A DNA stretch of 64,000 nucleotides from Streptococcus viridans (GCF_900636365.1 NZ_LR134266.1:1439501-1503500); one strand, 5' to 3'; numbered from the stretch's first letter, positions 26,637 to 35,918 are shown. Numbers and translations are program-made. The notes: a model not told the origin generated them from the letters alone.

Positions 26637-28118
26637 TTATACTCCATAACGTGTAAAATCATAAAAGAGTACATTCAGTTTTTCTACAAGTTCTAAAAGG
26701 GTCAAACTACTTGTACAAATAAATTTTTTACCTTTTATATCCGGAATCATAAAGTTGGCAACAATGACATCATATTCGGTGTGCTCTAGTTCATGAAGAT
26801 TAAAGTCATGCTTGATGACCTGTGAAAACTCAAAGTTATCCGTACAATAGAATTTTAAGAAATCAATCATGGACTTGGCATGGTGGTCATCGTATCGGCT
26901 AATGATTAAGACCTTGACAGCTGTCCGTCTCCTTAATAGTTGAGGCAATAGATTTTCCCAATGTGAAAATACGGTATAAATCTGATGCTTGAGGTTTTCA
27001 GGATTTTCATGAAAGCCCATCTCTTTGAGATAGTGATACAAACCTGTTTCAACATCCTGATAAAATTTAGGGAAGAGGGTTCGATAATCCTCATTGGTAT
27101 AGCTCTTGGTATCATAGAGAAGAAATTCACCAAAGATTTCACGCCGCTCCAAATAGGCGGTGTTGTGAATATGCATAATCATCTCTTCATAATTCTCAAG
27201 TTCTAAACCATAAGATTCACTCAGGTGATCAAGAAATTGAGAGGCTAAAATATAGGATTTTTTTGTAACAGCATCTTCCTCAGTGGAGTCAATCAGATCC
27301 TGTGGGGTAAAATAGAAGCGTTTCTGTAGGAAGATAATAAAGAGCTGTTCTATGATTTCTTCGTTAAATTCTACACCCAGCTGCAAACCAAAATAACGAA
27401 GCATCTCATTGATTTTTGGGAGCTCTTGATAGAGATAGGCGTATTGTTCAAAATTATTGGCCCCTTCAATTCGATACCCTTGCTTAATCCGGTAAAGGTA
27501 GACCGTCAGCATAATTTTATAAGAATGGAAGATCGAATAAGTCAGTGGGATTTCTGTCAGTTTATAGAAGAAGGTGATGAAATCAATAATGACTTGCTCT
27601 CTGATATCTGGAAATGGCCACTCTAAATAATAATACCGCTCTGCAAAATACTGGGAATAGAAAAAGCGAATATCAACTTCGTCCCCCACGACATTTAGAG
27701 GATTCAAGGTGATTCGTATATTGTACTTTTCCTGAATAATTTGGTTGATATTTCGAATCAAGCGATAAAATGATTGTTGGCTGAGATTATACCGTCTACA
27801 AATTAAGTCACTGGAAACGTCCTTATGGAAGAACAAGTATTCCAAGAGGGAGAAAGCTGTAGATTCTTTAAAGAAGTGATGGTAGACCACCTCAATCCCA
27901 ATCGAATCGTCATAACTAATCTTAATACCATTTGTCGAAGACTCAATCAAAAACTCATTAAAGACCGTTCGTAAATTTGAAAGATCCTCCTTCAATGACC
28001 GTTCTGTACAATCTAACATTTCAGCGAGTTCCTTCAAATGAAACCAGCGCTTCTCTCGAATTAATGTTTCTAGCAAACGCATTTGGCGTCGCTGCTTTTT
28101 GGAAAGCAATTCTATCAT
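26637..28118 (-). CDS. Mga/MgrA-like transcriptional regulator
   Basis: 493-residue cytosolic regulator, the usual length of pneumococcal MgrA/MgaSpn. It shows an N-terminal winged HTH (about 10-60, WFHLKELAEMLDCTERSLKED), the second Mga HTH (about 85-150, SSDLICRRYNLSQQSFYRL), a long helical PRD-like middle, and an EIIB-like C-terminal domain (VKVLIISRYDDHH). Such proteins control virulence or carbohydrate genes and may be phosphorylated by the PTS. It stands alone between the CorC-type gene and the AI-2E-family gene; no obvious target operon is adjacent, so its regulon cannot be inferred here. Confidence 0.85.
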   Translation of the reverse strand: MIELLSKKQRRQMRLLETLIREKRWFHLKELAEMLDCTERSLKEDLSNLRTVFNEFLIESSTNGIKISYDDSIGIEVVYHHFFKESTAFSLLEYLFFHKDVSSDLICRRYNLSQQSFYRLIRNINQIIQEKYNIRITLNPLNVVGDEVDIRFFYSQYFAERYYYLEWPFPDIREQVIIDFITFFYKLTEIPLTYSIFHSYKIMLTVYLYRIKQGYRIEGANNFEQYAYLYQELPKINEMLRYFGLQLGVEFNEEIIEQLFIIFLQKRFYFTPQDLIDSTEEDAVTKKSYILASQFLDHLSESYGLELENYEEMIMHIHNTAYLERREIFGEFLLYDTKSYTNEDYRTLFPKFYQDVETGLYHYLKEMGFHENPENLKHQIYTVFSHWENLLPQLLRRRTAVKVLIISRYDDHHAKSMIDFLKFYCTDNFEFSQVIKHDFNLHELEHTEYDVIVANFMIPDIKGKKFICTSSLTLLELVEKLNVLFYDFTRYGV

Positions 28119-28233
28119 CTTATAGAAACTCCTCGATTTTGTATCATTACTAATTCATTATAACATATTTTCTAAAAGGAAAGGTAAAAGTTTACGATTC
28201 AAGAACTTATCCTAGTCTTTCATGTTATATAAA

Positions 28234-28261
28234 CAAAAAAAGGAATGGTTGTCCATTCCCT
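28234..28261 (-). terminator. Terminator of the AI-2E-family gene
   Basis: Minus strand GGAATGG-ACAA-CCATTCC followed by TTTTTTTG. Confidence 0.85.
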
Positions 28262-28275
28262 TTGTATTTATTCTA

Positions 28276-29403
28276 CTAGGATTTATTGATAATCCCAAAT
28301 TCTTCCTGCTTGCGCTGCTTCTGTGTCTTTTTATGACTTTCATACAAGGCTGCGAGGAATTTTACAATCTCTTTACCAATCGAATAAACCGGAATCGCTA
28401 CAATCATTCCAATTACACCATAGATGTTACTGGATAAGAGCAAGAGGACCATGATCGTAATGGGATGCACCTTCATTACGCCTCCGACAATCCGTGGATA
28501 AAGGATGTTTCCATCGATTTGTTGAACAATCAACATGAAGATGACTGCTTTAACCATCATATTGAAATCGGTAAAAGCATAAGTGACCACCATAGGAATC
28601 AAGCCGATCGTCGGTCCAATATAAGGAATGAGATTGGCCAAGGCTGAAAAAATCGCAAAGACCAAGGCATACTTCAAACCGATAAAACTGTATCCAATAA
28701 AGGCTAGAGTTCCAATAATCAAGGCATCAATAGAAATTCCACTAATATAGCGAGAAACCGTTTGGTTGAGGCTCACTAAGAGAGAGGTAATATTCCGTCG
28801 GTCATTCTTCAGGATGGTCCGCTCCAACATCGGAAGTAACTTCTTCCCATCTATCAAGAAATAAACCAAGAAAATTGGGGTCATGACGAGAATAAAGAGC
28901 GTATTGACAATTGTCGATACCACACTACCCAGACTATTGGTCACACTATTCAAGATATTCTGTAGAATATCTACATAAGATAGGTTTAGTTGCTGAATGG
29001 TCGATTGGATATTGATACTCTGAAAGGCTGGATTCTTAGATAACTTCGTTACAAAACTTTGCACTTCCCAATACAAACCTTGGGTTGAATTAATCAAGCT
29101 TGTCAACTGATTGATCAAAATAGGCAAGATATAAACAATCCCATAAATAATCAATCCAAAAAGGGTTACCAAGGTTAATAGAATGCCCAAAATTCGATTC
29201 AGATGAAATTTCTTTTCCAAAAATTCTACGATTGGGTTGGTGATATAATACAAGAAACCAGCAATTAAAAATGGAAGAATAATGGTATTCAGAACAGATA
29301 CAAATGGAGAAATGAGACTTCCCATACTTCCCCAAATATAGAATATAATCGTTAATATTAGGACTTCACAGGTCCAGAAAAATAATTTACTTTTATGAAA
29401 CAT
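28276..29403 (-). CDS. AI-2E family (PerM/YueF-type) membrane transporter
   Basis: 375 residues with seven to eight TM segments and the family's characteristic C-terminal block (IPYIGPTIGLIPMVV and QQIDGNILYPRIVGG). Members include the AI-2 exporter TqsA but also Na+/H+ antiporters and proteins of unknown cargo, so the family name should not be read as quorum signalling. A very strong AGGAGGAAAGG ribosome site precedes the ATG. Its promoter is back-to-back with that of the divergent ABC ATPase gene. Confidence 0.85.
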   Translation of the reverse strand: MFHKSKLFFWTCEVLILTIIFYIWGSMGSLISPFVSVLNTIILPFLIAGFLYYITNPIVEFLEKKFHLNRILGILLTLVTLFGLIIYGIVYILPILINQLTSLINSTQGLYWEVQSFVTKLSKNPAFQSINIQSTIQQLNLSYVDILQNILNSVTNSLGSVVSTIVNTLFILVMTPIFLVYFLIDGKKLLPMLERTILKNDRRNITSLLVSLNQTVSRYISGISIDALIIGTLAFIGYSFIGLKYALVFAIFSALANLIPYIGPTIGLIPMVVTYAFTDFNMMVKAVIFMLIVQQIDGNILYPRIVGGVMKVHPITIMVLLLLSSNIYGVIGMIVAIPVYSIGKEIVKFLAALYESHKKTQKQRKQEEFGIINKS

Positions 29404-29422
29404 CCCTTTCCTCCTATCTGCT

Positions 29423-29446
29423 ATTTTATCATATTTATGGTAAAAT
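29423..29446. promoter_or_regulatory. Interlocked divergent extended -10 promoters
   Basis: Minus-strand -10 TAAAAT (29423-29428) preceded by TATGA, and plus-strand -10 TAAAAT (29441-29446) preceded by TATGG. Both fit the pneumococcal TNTGNTATAAT pattern with one change, and the cores are only 12 bases apart, so the polymerase sites overlap and should exclude one another. Confidence 0.55.
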
Positions 29447-29474
29447 AGAGAATATTTTTATGAAGGTTAAAAAG

Positions 29475-30263
29475 ATGAAAGATAGCTTAATTGAACTGAA
29501 AGACGTCACTCTCAGAAAAGAAGGGAAAAATCTCCTTTCACGTTTGAATTGGACCGTCAATAAGGGGGAAACCTGGGCCATCCTTGGACTAAATGGTGCT
29601 GGCAAATCAACCCTACTTCGTCTCTTAATGGCGGAATATTGGAAAACGGAAGGAGAGGTTTCCGTTCTCGGGACACAATTTGGACAAGGGGGCATTCCTG
29701 AGCTCCGCAAGCGAATCGGAGTGGTCAGCTCCTTTATTTCTGAGCGTATTCCTGAATCTCTTTCTCCGGAAGAAATCGTCCTCACTGGGAAATACAAGAG
29801 TAGCATTCTCTATACAACTTATGGAGAGAAAGAACTCGATGAAGCACGATCCATGTTGCGTCGCATCGGTGCTGCTTCTTTAATCGGGCGAAAATACCGG
29901 ACTCTCTCTCAAGGGGAAAAACAGACGATTCTTATCGCCCGCAGTCTCATGGAAGAACCCGATCTTCTTATCTTTGACGAAGCCTCAAGTGGGCTCGACT
30001 TGTTTGCTCGGGAAGCGATTTTTCAACTGATCCACCAGATCAAACAGATGGAAAAGGCACCGACCATTCTCTTTGTCACCCACCATGCAGAGGAAATCAC
30101 CAAGTCCTTTAGCCATGTTCTTCTCCTCAAAGACGGACAAAGTTTTGCTCAAGGATCTAAGAAGGAAATCCTCACCCAAGCAACTCTATCAGACTTTTAT
30201 GGAGGACAAGTCCAGCTAATTCCAATCGGAGAGGACCGCTATTACATTCAACCAGACCAGTAA
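29475..30263 (+). CDS. ABC transporter ATP-binding protein (YlmA-like)
   Basis: 262-residue stand-alone ABC ATPase. Walker A is GLNGAGKST, signature LSQGEKQ, Walker B LLIFDEAS and H-loop FVTHHAEE. It resembles B. subtilis YlmA and the ModF-like group. No permease lies nearby, so partner and cargo are unknown. The second of two close ATGs (29475) is preferred since AAGG lies at a suitable distance; the first has no ribosome site. It ends before a terminator shared with the convergent antiporter gene. Confidence 0.8.
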   Translation: MKDSLIELKDVTLRKEGKNLLSRLNWTVNKGETWAILGLNGAGKSTLLRLLMAEYWKTEGEVSVLGTQFGQGGIPELRKRIGVVSSFISERIPESLSPEEIVLTGKYKSSILYTTYGEKELDEARSMLRRIGAASLIGRKYRTLSQGEKQTILIARSLMEEPDLLIFDEASSGLDLFAREAIFQLIHQIKQMEKAPTILFVTHHAEEITKSFSHVLLLKDGQSFAQGSKKEILTQATLSDFYGGQVQLIPIGEDRYYIQPDQ

Positions 30264-30287
30264 TCAATAGTCTGCTAAGATACAAAA

Positions 30288-30323
30288 CAAAGAGATTGGG
30301 ACAAGCGTCACCAATCTCTTTTC
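30288..30323. terminator. Bidirectional terminator between convergent genes
   Basis: AAAGAGATTGG, loop, CCAATCTCTTTTC. Its first half (AGAGATTGGGACAA) recalls the start of repeat family 2, so it may be a truncated relative. Confidence 0.75.
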
Positions 30324-30346
30324 TTCTATTTAGCTGAAAAGCATTT

Positions 30347-32401
30347 TCATCGATTTCGAGCGTAATTGATCATGTCATAAGGAAGAGTATTGGCACTTTC
30401 TCTTAAGGAATAGTTTTCCAATTCGTTGACATTTTGCCGCATGCGACGCGCATACTTGGCCGAAATCAAATGCTGTTCCTCATATTCAAAAATGAGTTTT
30501 CTCTCCAGGTAATAACCTCTTAGCATCTCATCAATATTATTGGGCTTGATCCGATTGATAACCCGCTCTACAAAGGCTCCACTGGTAATCAAAGACGTTT
30601 CACGCAAGCGTGATTCTTGAAGGAAAGAAACCAAGCTACTGCGATAAACCCCTTTTAGGTTTTCCAAACTCTCGATAATAATTTCTGTATTGGCCAAATA
30701 CAAGGCAGCAATCTGGTCATAGTCAATGGCTTCGAGCTTGTAATTCTCTCCGTTTTTCCATGCCCGAATACCTGATCCAAAGGTCACAAGCTCGTGCAAA
30801 AGCAGTCGGAGCAAGCGGAAGAGTACCAAGAAATAATAGGTCAGGCGGGATGACAGATTGCGGTTGACCTTCTGCTCCATGGATCGAAGATAACGTTGAT
30901 AGACATGGTAACTTCTATCTCGAATCTTTCCTTCTTCATAAGCCTGTTCCAAACCATCATTCTCGATACTAAGAATAAGGAGTTTCAGTTGTTCCCAGTC
31001 TCTTTGAGTCGCCTTATCCTCCTGACTGAGAATCATATTTTCTATCCGCCCATGATAATTATCAATCGCCGCATACAAAGGACCCTTCTGCTTGGTCACC
31101 GTCAACTCTTTTTCCAATAGCATGACGACATCGTTCAAGATAGCAATGTGCATCAAATGATCATTGGATTCCTCTTTGTCTTCGGAGAGCTTCGGTAGGA
31201 TGAGAAGGCCGAGTAAGAAACTACACAAAGTGACCCCTGCTACTAAAAACAAGAGAACAGGATATTCTGCTTCTAAATGCGTTGGTATCAAGAGAATGGT
31301 CGCAATAGACACCGTTCCTTTGACCCCTGAAAAGGTCAATAAGAGGGCATCTTTCAGATACTTGTCAATGGATTTTTTCAATTGGAAACCCCTGTACCAG
31401 TAAAATCCATACACCATCAAAAAGCGAATGAGGAACAAGAGTCCCGTCAATAAGAGAACTGTCACAATCAAGAGCAGATTGTTGTAAAAGGGAGTCCTAA
31501 GAATTGGCTCAGAAATCATCTCTAGCTCCATCCCCAAGAGGACAAAGACAGAACCGTTGAGGACAAAATTGACTGTATTCCAAACCGTATGCGTGACCGT
31601 ATCGACTTTGGCTTCTAGTAGGGTAATTTTCTTAAACCGGTTAGCCTTTAGAATTCCAGCCACGACCACCGCAATAATCCCCGACACATGGATCTCTTCT
31701 GCGATAAAGAAGGTTAACAAAGGAAGACTCAATTCTAAAATGAGTTCACTGGCAATATCTGTTGCCCGAACACTGAGCAGTAGTTTTTGAAGCCCACGGT
31801 TGATAGCTGCTGTCACAATCCCTACCGCAAAACCGCCTAAAATGGAGATAGCCAAGTCCCAACTAGCTTGGCCCAAGGAAAATACTCCAGTGGTCCATGC
31901 AGCCAGTGCCACACGAAAGGCGACCAAGCCTGAAGCATCGTTGAGCAAGCCCTCTCCTTTTAGAATGTTGGAGATTCGTTTTGGAAAGGAAAAGCGTTCC
32001 GATAGAGAGGCAAAGGCCACTAAATCTGTCGGACCGAGCGCTGCCCCAACTGCCATACAAGCAGCCAAAGGAATTCCCATCCACATGAGATGAGCCATCC
32101 AGCCCAAGCTAAGGGTCGAAATAAAAATGACTGGGAAGATTAAAAAGGCAATGATGCGCCAGTGCTTCAAAATCGAGGTAATGTCTGCTTCTTCTGCTTC
32201 TCGAAAGAGTAATGGTCCAATAACCAAGGCCAAAAAGAGTTCGGTATCTAAGTGATACTCCGAATTGGGTAAGAGAAAGCCAATCCCAATCCCAAGGACG
32301 ATCTGGATCAAGGGGAGGGACAAGGTCGGAATCAACTTATTGGTCGCATTGGAGACAATCAGGATCAGGGAAAAGACAATGGCATAGACAAGAATCTCCA
32401 T
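30347..32401 (-). CDS. Na+/H+ antiporter, CPA1 family
   Basis: 684 residues: about 12 TM segments over the first 410 residues, then a helical cytoplasmic tail of about 270 residues. The core contains LGPTDLVAF and GEGLLNDASGLVAFRVAL, the conserved CPA1 blocks with the ion-binding Asp. The expected role is proton-driven Na+ or K+ export and pH homeostasis. It is last in the minus-strand cluster, three bases after the small coiled-coil gene. Ion specificity cannot be decided from sequence. Confidence 0.9.
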   Translation of the reverse strand: MEILVYAIVFSLILIVSNATNKLIPTLSLPLIQIVLGIGIGFLLPNSEYHLDTELFLALVIGPLLFREAEEADITSILKHWRIIAFLIFPVIFISTLSLGWMAHLMWMGIPLAACMAVGAALGPTDLVAFASLSERFSFPKRISNILKGEGLLNDASGLVAFRVALAAWTTGVFSLGQASWDLAISILGGFAVGIVTAAINRGLQKLLLSVRATDIASELILELSLPLLTFFIAEEIHVSGIIAVVVAGILKANRFKKITLLEAKVDTVTHTVWNTVNFVLNGSVFVLLGMELEMISEPILRTPFYNNLLLIVTVLLLTGLLFLIRFLMVYGFYWYRGFQLKKSIDKYLKDALLLTFSGVKGTVSIATILLIPTHLEAEYPVLLFLVAGVTLCSFLLGLLILPKLSEDKEESNDHLMHIAILNDVVMLLEKELTVTKQKGPLYAAIDNYHGRIENMILSQEDKATQRDWEQLKLLILSIENDGLEQAYEEGKIRDRSYHVYQRYLRSMEQKVNRNLSSRLTYYFLVLFRLLRLLLHELVTFGSGIRAWKNGENYKLEAIDYDQIAALYLANTEIIIESLENLKGVYRSSLVSFLQESRLRETSLITSGAFVERVINRIKPNNIDEMLRGYYLERKLIFEYEEQHLISAKYARRMRQNVNELENYSLRESANTLPYDMINYARNR

Positions 32402-32404
32402 CCC

Positions 32405-32668
32405 TTATCCTCCTGATCGTTGGTTACAACAGTCCTCAAAGAGTTGCTTTTGTTCTTGGATCTTTTGATCAATCTTTGTCAGATCCTTGTGCTCAATTTT
32501 CTTCTGGCAACGTTCCATTTCAAGAGAGACCAGCTTCTTCTTGATTTTGATCATCTTTTTGCTCATCCGTGCTTCATCCAAAAAACCGACTGCACGTTCA
32601 TGAGAGGTGGACTCCACAAAATTGTGGCGAAGATCTTCAATTTTATTTTTTAAAAATTCTTTATCCAT
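32405..32668 (-). CDS. Small charged coiled-coil protein of unknown function
   Basis: 87 residues, almost all helix-forming, with long Lys/Glu runs (KMIKIKKKLVSLEME) suggesting a coiled coil. There is a CC pair near the C-terminus (EDCCNQRSGG). It overlaps the mnmM gene by eight bases and is three bases from the antiporter gene, so it is co-translated. I do not recognise a family. Its fixed place in an operon and good ribosome site argue it is real. Confidence 0.65.
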   Translation of the reverse strand: MDKEFLKNKIEDLRHNFVESTSHERAVGFLDEARMSKKMIKIKKKLVSLEMERCQKKIEHKDLTKIDQKIQEQKQLFEDCCNQRSGG

Positions 32669-33218
32669 GGCGATAACTTTCTAATTTTTCAATCATGACT
32701 AAAAATGGGGGATGATTGATTTGGTTCAGAATCCGGTAACTAGTGACCGTAAATTCTTGTTGAGGAAGTTGGGAGACAAAATATAAAACCGCGTCCTTCT
32801 CTATATCTCCACCTTCATGACCATAATAGATCATAATGGCAATCCGCCCACCCTTGACCAAGCAGTGACATAACTTATCAATTGCTTGAATCGTTGTTCT
32901 GGGCTGGGTAATAATCGACTTATCTGCTGAAGGAAGATAGCCTAAGTTGAAGATAGCTGCCTTGACCTGGTCGACATAACTATCTACTTCTTCATGCCCC
33001 TTTAAAATAAGGTGGGCGTTGAAAAGGCCAGCTTCTTCCAAACGCTTCTGCGTATGGACTAAGGCCTGCTCTTGGATATCAAATGCATAGACTTCTTTGG
33101 CTAGTTTAGCCAAGAAAAGGGTATCATGGCCATTGCCCATGGTCGCATCAACGACGGTATCTTGATCTGTAATGACTTCCCTAAGAAAATCATGGGCCAT
33201 TTCTAATGGTCGCAACAT
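32661..33218 (-). CDS. mnmM: tRNA 5-aminomethyl-2-thiouridine methyltransferase (MnmM/YtqB)
   Basis: 185-residue class I SAM methyltransferase of the PF06962 (rRNA_methylase) group. The SAM loop is VDATMGNGHDT, followed by AFDIQ, NLGYLP and a C-terminal NHPPFLVMIEK. B. subtilis YtqB was shown to be MnmM, which methylates nm5s2U34 to mnm5s2U in tRNA wobble positions. It lies two bases downstream of the ytqA-like gene, the same pairing as in B. subtilis, and overlaps the small gene downstream. Confidence 0.85.
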   Translation of the reverse strand: MLRPLEMAHDFLREVITDQDTVVDATMGNGHDTLFLAKLAKEVYAFDIQEQALVHTQKRLEEAGLFNAHLILKGHEEVDSYVDQVKAAIFNLGYLPSADKSIITQPRTTIQAIDKLCHCLVKGGRIAIMIYYGHEGGDIEKDAVLYFVSQLPQQEFTVTSYRILNQINHPPFLVMIEKLESYRHG

Positions 33219-33219
33219 G

Positions 33220-34152
33220 CTACTCCTCCAATTTTCCTACTTTACAGCCTTGAACACTTCCTCGACGACGCATTTCTGTTTCAATGGCATTCAGTACTTC
33301 CCACTTATTGAGACTCCACATCGGTCCTATCAGCATTTCGCGTGGAGCATCTCCTGTAATCCGGTGGATGACGATCTCCTTAGGAATGATCTCCAGTTGG
33401 TCACAGATGACCGACACGTATTCCTCCTGACTCAACAATTGCAATCGCCCTTCATGGTAGTCTCGCTGCATCCGGGTATTGGTCATGAGATGGAGCAGGT
33501 GCAATTTAATGCCATGAATTTCATTGTCCGTCACACAACGACGGACATTTTCTACCATCATCTCATGCGTCTCCCCTGGCAGACCGTTAATCAAATGCGA
33601 AACAATCTCTGCCTTAGGAACCTGTTGGCGAATCCGCTTCACCGTTTCTACATAGAGCTCATAACTATGAGCCCGGTTGATCAGTTCAGAAGTTGCTTCA
33701 TAAGTCGTCTGCAAGCCCAGCTCAATGGTCACATGCATGCGCTCTGTCAATTCTGCTAGATAGGCTAAAGTTTCATCTGGCAAGCAGTCTGGCCGTGTCC
33801 CGATGTTTATCCCTACGACACCTGGCTCATTGATGGCTTGCTCATAGCGCTCCCGAATGACATCAACAGCTTCATGGGTATTGGTGAAATTTTGAAAATA
33901 GACCAAATACTTTTTGACATCCGGCCATTTACGGTGCATAAAGTCAATTTCTTTATAGAACTGATCCCGAATAGGGGCATCTGGCGCTACGATGGCATCC
34001 CCAGAACCAGAAACTGTACAAAAAGTACAGCCCCCACGAGCAACTGTTCCATCACGGTTGGGACAGTCAAATCCCGCATCAATCGGGACTTTGAAGGTCT
34101 TTTCTCCAAATAAAGTTCGATAATAATCATTTAAGGTCGAATAGGATTTCAT
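33220..34152 (-). CDS. ytqA: Radical SAM protein YtqA (TIGR01212 family)
   Basis: 310 residues. The CX11CX2C cluster motif is in CPNRDGTVARGGCTFC. The body has the Elp3-like radical SAM fold (GVVGINIGTRPDC, LELGLQTTYE-type segment, HLINGLPGE). The substrate is unknown. The genomic link to MnmM suggests tRNA modification. The start is the ATG before KSYSTLNDYY, where homologues begin. The -10 box TATAAT ends only seven bases upstream, so the transcript from this promoter would have almost no 5' leader. Confidence 0.85.
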   Translation of the reverse strand: MKSYSTLNDYYRTLFGEKTFKVPIDAGFDCPNRDGTVARGGCTFCTVSGSGDAIVAPDAPIRDQFYKEIDFMHRKWPDVKKYLVYFQNFTNTHEAVDVIRERYEQAINEPGVVGINIGTRPDCLPDETLAYLAELTERMHVTIELGLQTTYEATSELINRAHSYELYVETVKRIRQQVPKAEIVSHLINGLPGETHEMMVENVRRCVTDNEIHGIKLHLLHLMTNTRMQRDYHEGRLQLLSQEEYVSVICDQLEIIPKEIVIHRITGDAPREMLIGPMWSLNKWEVLNAIETEMRRRGSVQGCKVGKLEE

Positions 34153-34159
34153 ACCCCTC

Positions 34160-34188
34160 ATTATAGCAAAAAAGCAAAGTGAACTCAA
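34160..34188 (-). promoter_or_regulatory. Promoter placing the ytqA start at or near +1
   Basis: Minus strand -35 TTGAGT (34183-34188), 17-base spacer, -10 TATAAT (34160-34165). It overlaps the 3' end of the upstream MGMT-like gene. Confidence 0.55.
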
Positions 34189-34496
34189 AGTTGAGTCTCC
34201 TCTGCTTTCCATTTGTATTTCTTAAGATCGACACAGCCATTCTTTTTCCGTTCTACCCCTTCTGCCCAGAGAAGCGTGCCTTGCTCTTCCCAATCAGGAG
34301 CCAAGCGACCAGTAGACGTCACGACCCGATGACAAGGATAGGCTACATCTTTTGTAGAAGTTGCCAAGACCTTGCCGACCTGGCGGGCGTGGCGAGGATA
34401 GCCAATAAGTTGGGCAATTTGACCATAAGTGGCCACACATCCCAGGGGAATCTGAGCAACGACCCTTAGGACCTTTTCTTCAAATAAATCGTTCAT
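34185..34496 (-). CDS. MGMT-family DNA-binding protein (single domain)
   Basis: 103 residues, only the C-terminal DNA-binding half of an O6-alkylguanine alkyltransferase. The helix-turn-helix is at about 20-45 (ATYGQIAQLIGYPRHARQVG), and the active-site motif PCHRV is intact, with cysteine rather than the tryptophan of alkyltransferase-like ATL proteins. The family's substrate-binding arginine finger region is present. It may repair alkylated bases directly or flag them. It is four bases downstream of PAP2 in the ribU cluster. Confidence 0.8.
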   Translation of the reverse strand: MNDLFEEKVLRVVAQIPLGCVATYGQIAQLIGYPRHARQVGKVLATSTKDVAYPCHRVVTSTGRLAPDWEEQGTLLWAEGVERKKNGCVDLKKYKWKAEETQL

Positions 34497-34499
34497 GCT

Positions 34500-35150
34500 T
34501 TACTTCTGCTTACTCTTAAAGCGCCATTCAAAACGCAAACGGTCGTAATAAGGAAAGACCATTTGTAAAAGACCGAATCCCAAAAGCATACTTCCTGTTA
34601 CGTCTGTCGGGTAATGAACCCCAACGTAGACACGAGATACAACAATGGTTACCATACAAAGGAAGAGGGCAATCTGAGCCAGGACTTTTCCGACTTGAGA
34701 GGTCATGCGTTGTCCTACAATAATAATCAAACCACCAAATACGAGGGTGGCTGCTAAAGAGTGACCACTCGGAAAAGAATAGCCACCCTCTTGTACCAAG
34801 TGTTGAAGTGCTGGACGTGGGCGCAGATAGATGTGTTTCAGAATCACCACGAGTAATCCAGTTGTGACTAAACTCCCAATGAGGAGGAAGGCCTCCGTAT
34901 ACCATTTCTTCCAGACAAAGAAGAGGACAATGACGCCAACCCAGGATACGACAACTGGTGTGTTCATCAGCACTGTCACACGGGTAAAGAAGGCAGTCAA
35001 ATAGGCTGGTAAGTCCCCGCGAATAGCCGATTGAATCGGTTGATCGATTCCGACTAAATTTTCCGGATAAAATTTGACTACATAACCCAGAATCATAAAT
35101 AACAAAAGGGCAAAAGAGCCCTTTAGAAAATGAGATTGTTTATTTTTCAT
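34500..35150 (-). CDS. PAP2-family membrane phosphatase
   Basis: 216 residues with about six TM segments. The three PAP2 phosphatase motifs are KHIYLRPRP, PSGHS and RVYVGVHYPTD, with catalytic His in the last two. Substrates for such enzymes include undecaprenyl pyrophosphate and phosphatidate; a role in undecaprenyl-phosphate recycling is possible. The gene overlaps ribU by 11 bases and is followed four bases later by the MGMT-like gene. It is thus read from the FMN-controlled promoter as well. Confidence 0.85.
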   Translation of the reverse strand: MKNKQSHFLKGSFALLLFMILGYVVKFYPENLVGIDQPIQSAIRGDLPAYLTAFFTRVTVLMNTPVVVSWVGVIVLFFVWKKWYTEAFLLIGSLVTTGLLVVILKHIYLRPRPALQHLVQEGGYSFPSGHSLAATLVFGGLIIIVGQRMTSQVGKVLAQIALFLCMVTIVVSRVYVGVHYPTDVTGSMLLGFGLLQMVFPYYDRLRFEWRFKSKQK

Positions 35151-35697
35151 AGATTTTAAGTAGGGGCTGTACGACGGTGTATACCATCCAGAAGGTAACA
35201 GCCCAAATCAGTCCTTCTATTAGATTAAAGGGAACAACCATACTGAGAAGATACTTTTCAACTCCGACCATCTTCGCTATATCAAATCCAACAAATTTAG
35301 CATAGAGAGGGATGGCATAATAATAATTAACTAGGAGCATGGAAAGGGTTAAACCAATGGTCCCAACCAGACTAGCTATCACAAACCGTGCTAGAGTTTT
35401 TTTCTTATTCCAAATGACTGCAAATGCTAAGACAAAGACTAAGACAGCAATTATGTTAACTGGTAAGCCTACCAAGGTCTCAGCTCCTCGACCATTCAGA
35501 ACCAACTTGAGAACCGATCGAATCAAAATCACCACAACTGAGCTCTTCAAATCTAACAGAACTAAGGCGAGTAAGATTGGAATCGTACTAAAGTCAACCT
35601 TTAAAAAATCAATCCCTATTGATAGTTGATAAAACATCAATAGAAAAGAAAGTGCAGATAAAACAGCCACTAGGGTCAGTTTTCGAGTATTTGTCAT
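35140..35697 (-). CDS. ribU: Riboflavin ECF transporter S component RibU
   Basis: 185 residues with six hydrophobic segments and the conserved N-terminal helix typical of RibU (TNTRKLTLVAVLSALSFLLM). It binds riboflavin/FMN and works with the shared EcfAA'T module, encoded elsewhere. The assignment is strengthened by the FMN riboswitch 220 bases upstream. The ATG at 35697 lies eight bases after GGAGG; an in-frame TTG within the ribosome site would add five residues and is rejected. Confidence 0.92.
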   Translation of the reverse strand: MTNTRKLTLVAVLSALSFLLMFYQLSIGIDFLKVDFSTIPILLALVLLDLKSSVVVILIRSVLKLVLNGRGAETLVGLPVNIIAVLVFVLAFAVIWNKKKTLARFVIASLVGTIGLTLSMLLVNYYYAIPLYAKFVGFDIAKMVGVEKYLLSMVVPFNLIEGLIWAVTFWMVYTVVQPLLKIYEK

Positions 35698-35918
35698 CAC
35701 AGGTTCCTCCAATTTTTACTAAAATTAGAAGAAGTTGGAAAGATTCCCTTACCCTTATTCTATTTCAATCGTTTTAAAGAAAACTTAAACAGTTCCTTAA
35801 TACTTGACGAAAAAAGCCTTGATGCTACAAGAAAAAAGTGCAAAGACTAATTTCTTATACAATCAACAAAATTTCCATCAAGTCCATCGTCAATAAGAAC
35901 AGGTTTGTTCCTCTCTCG

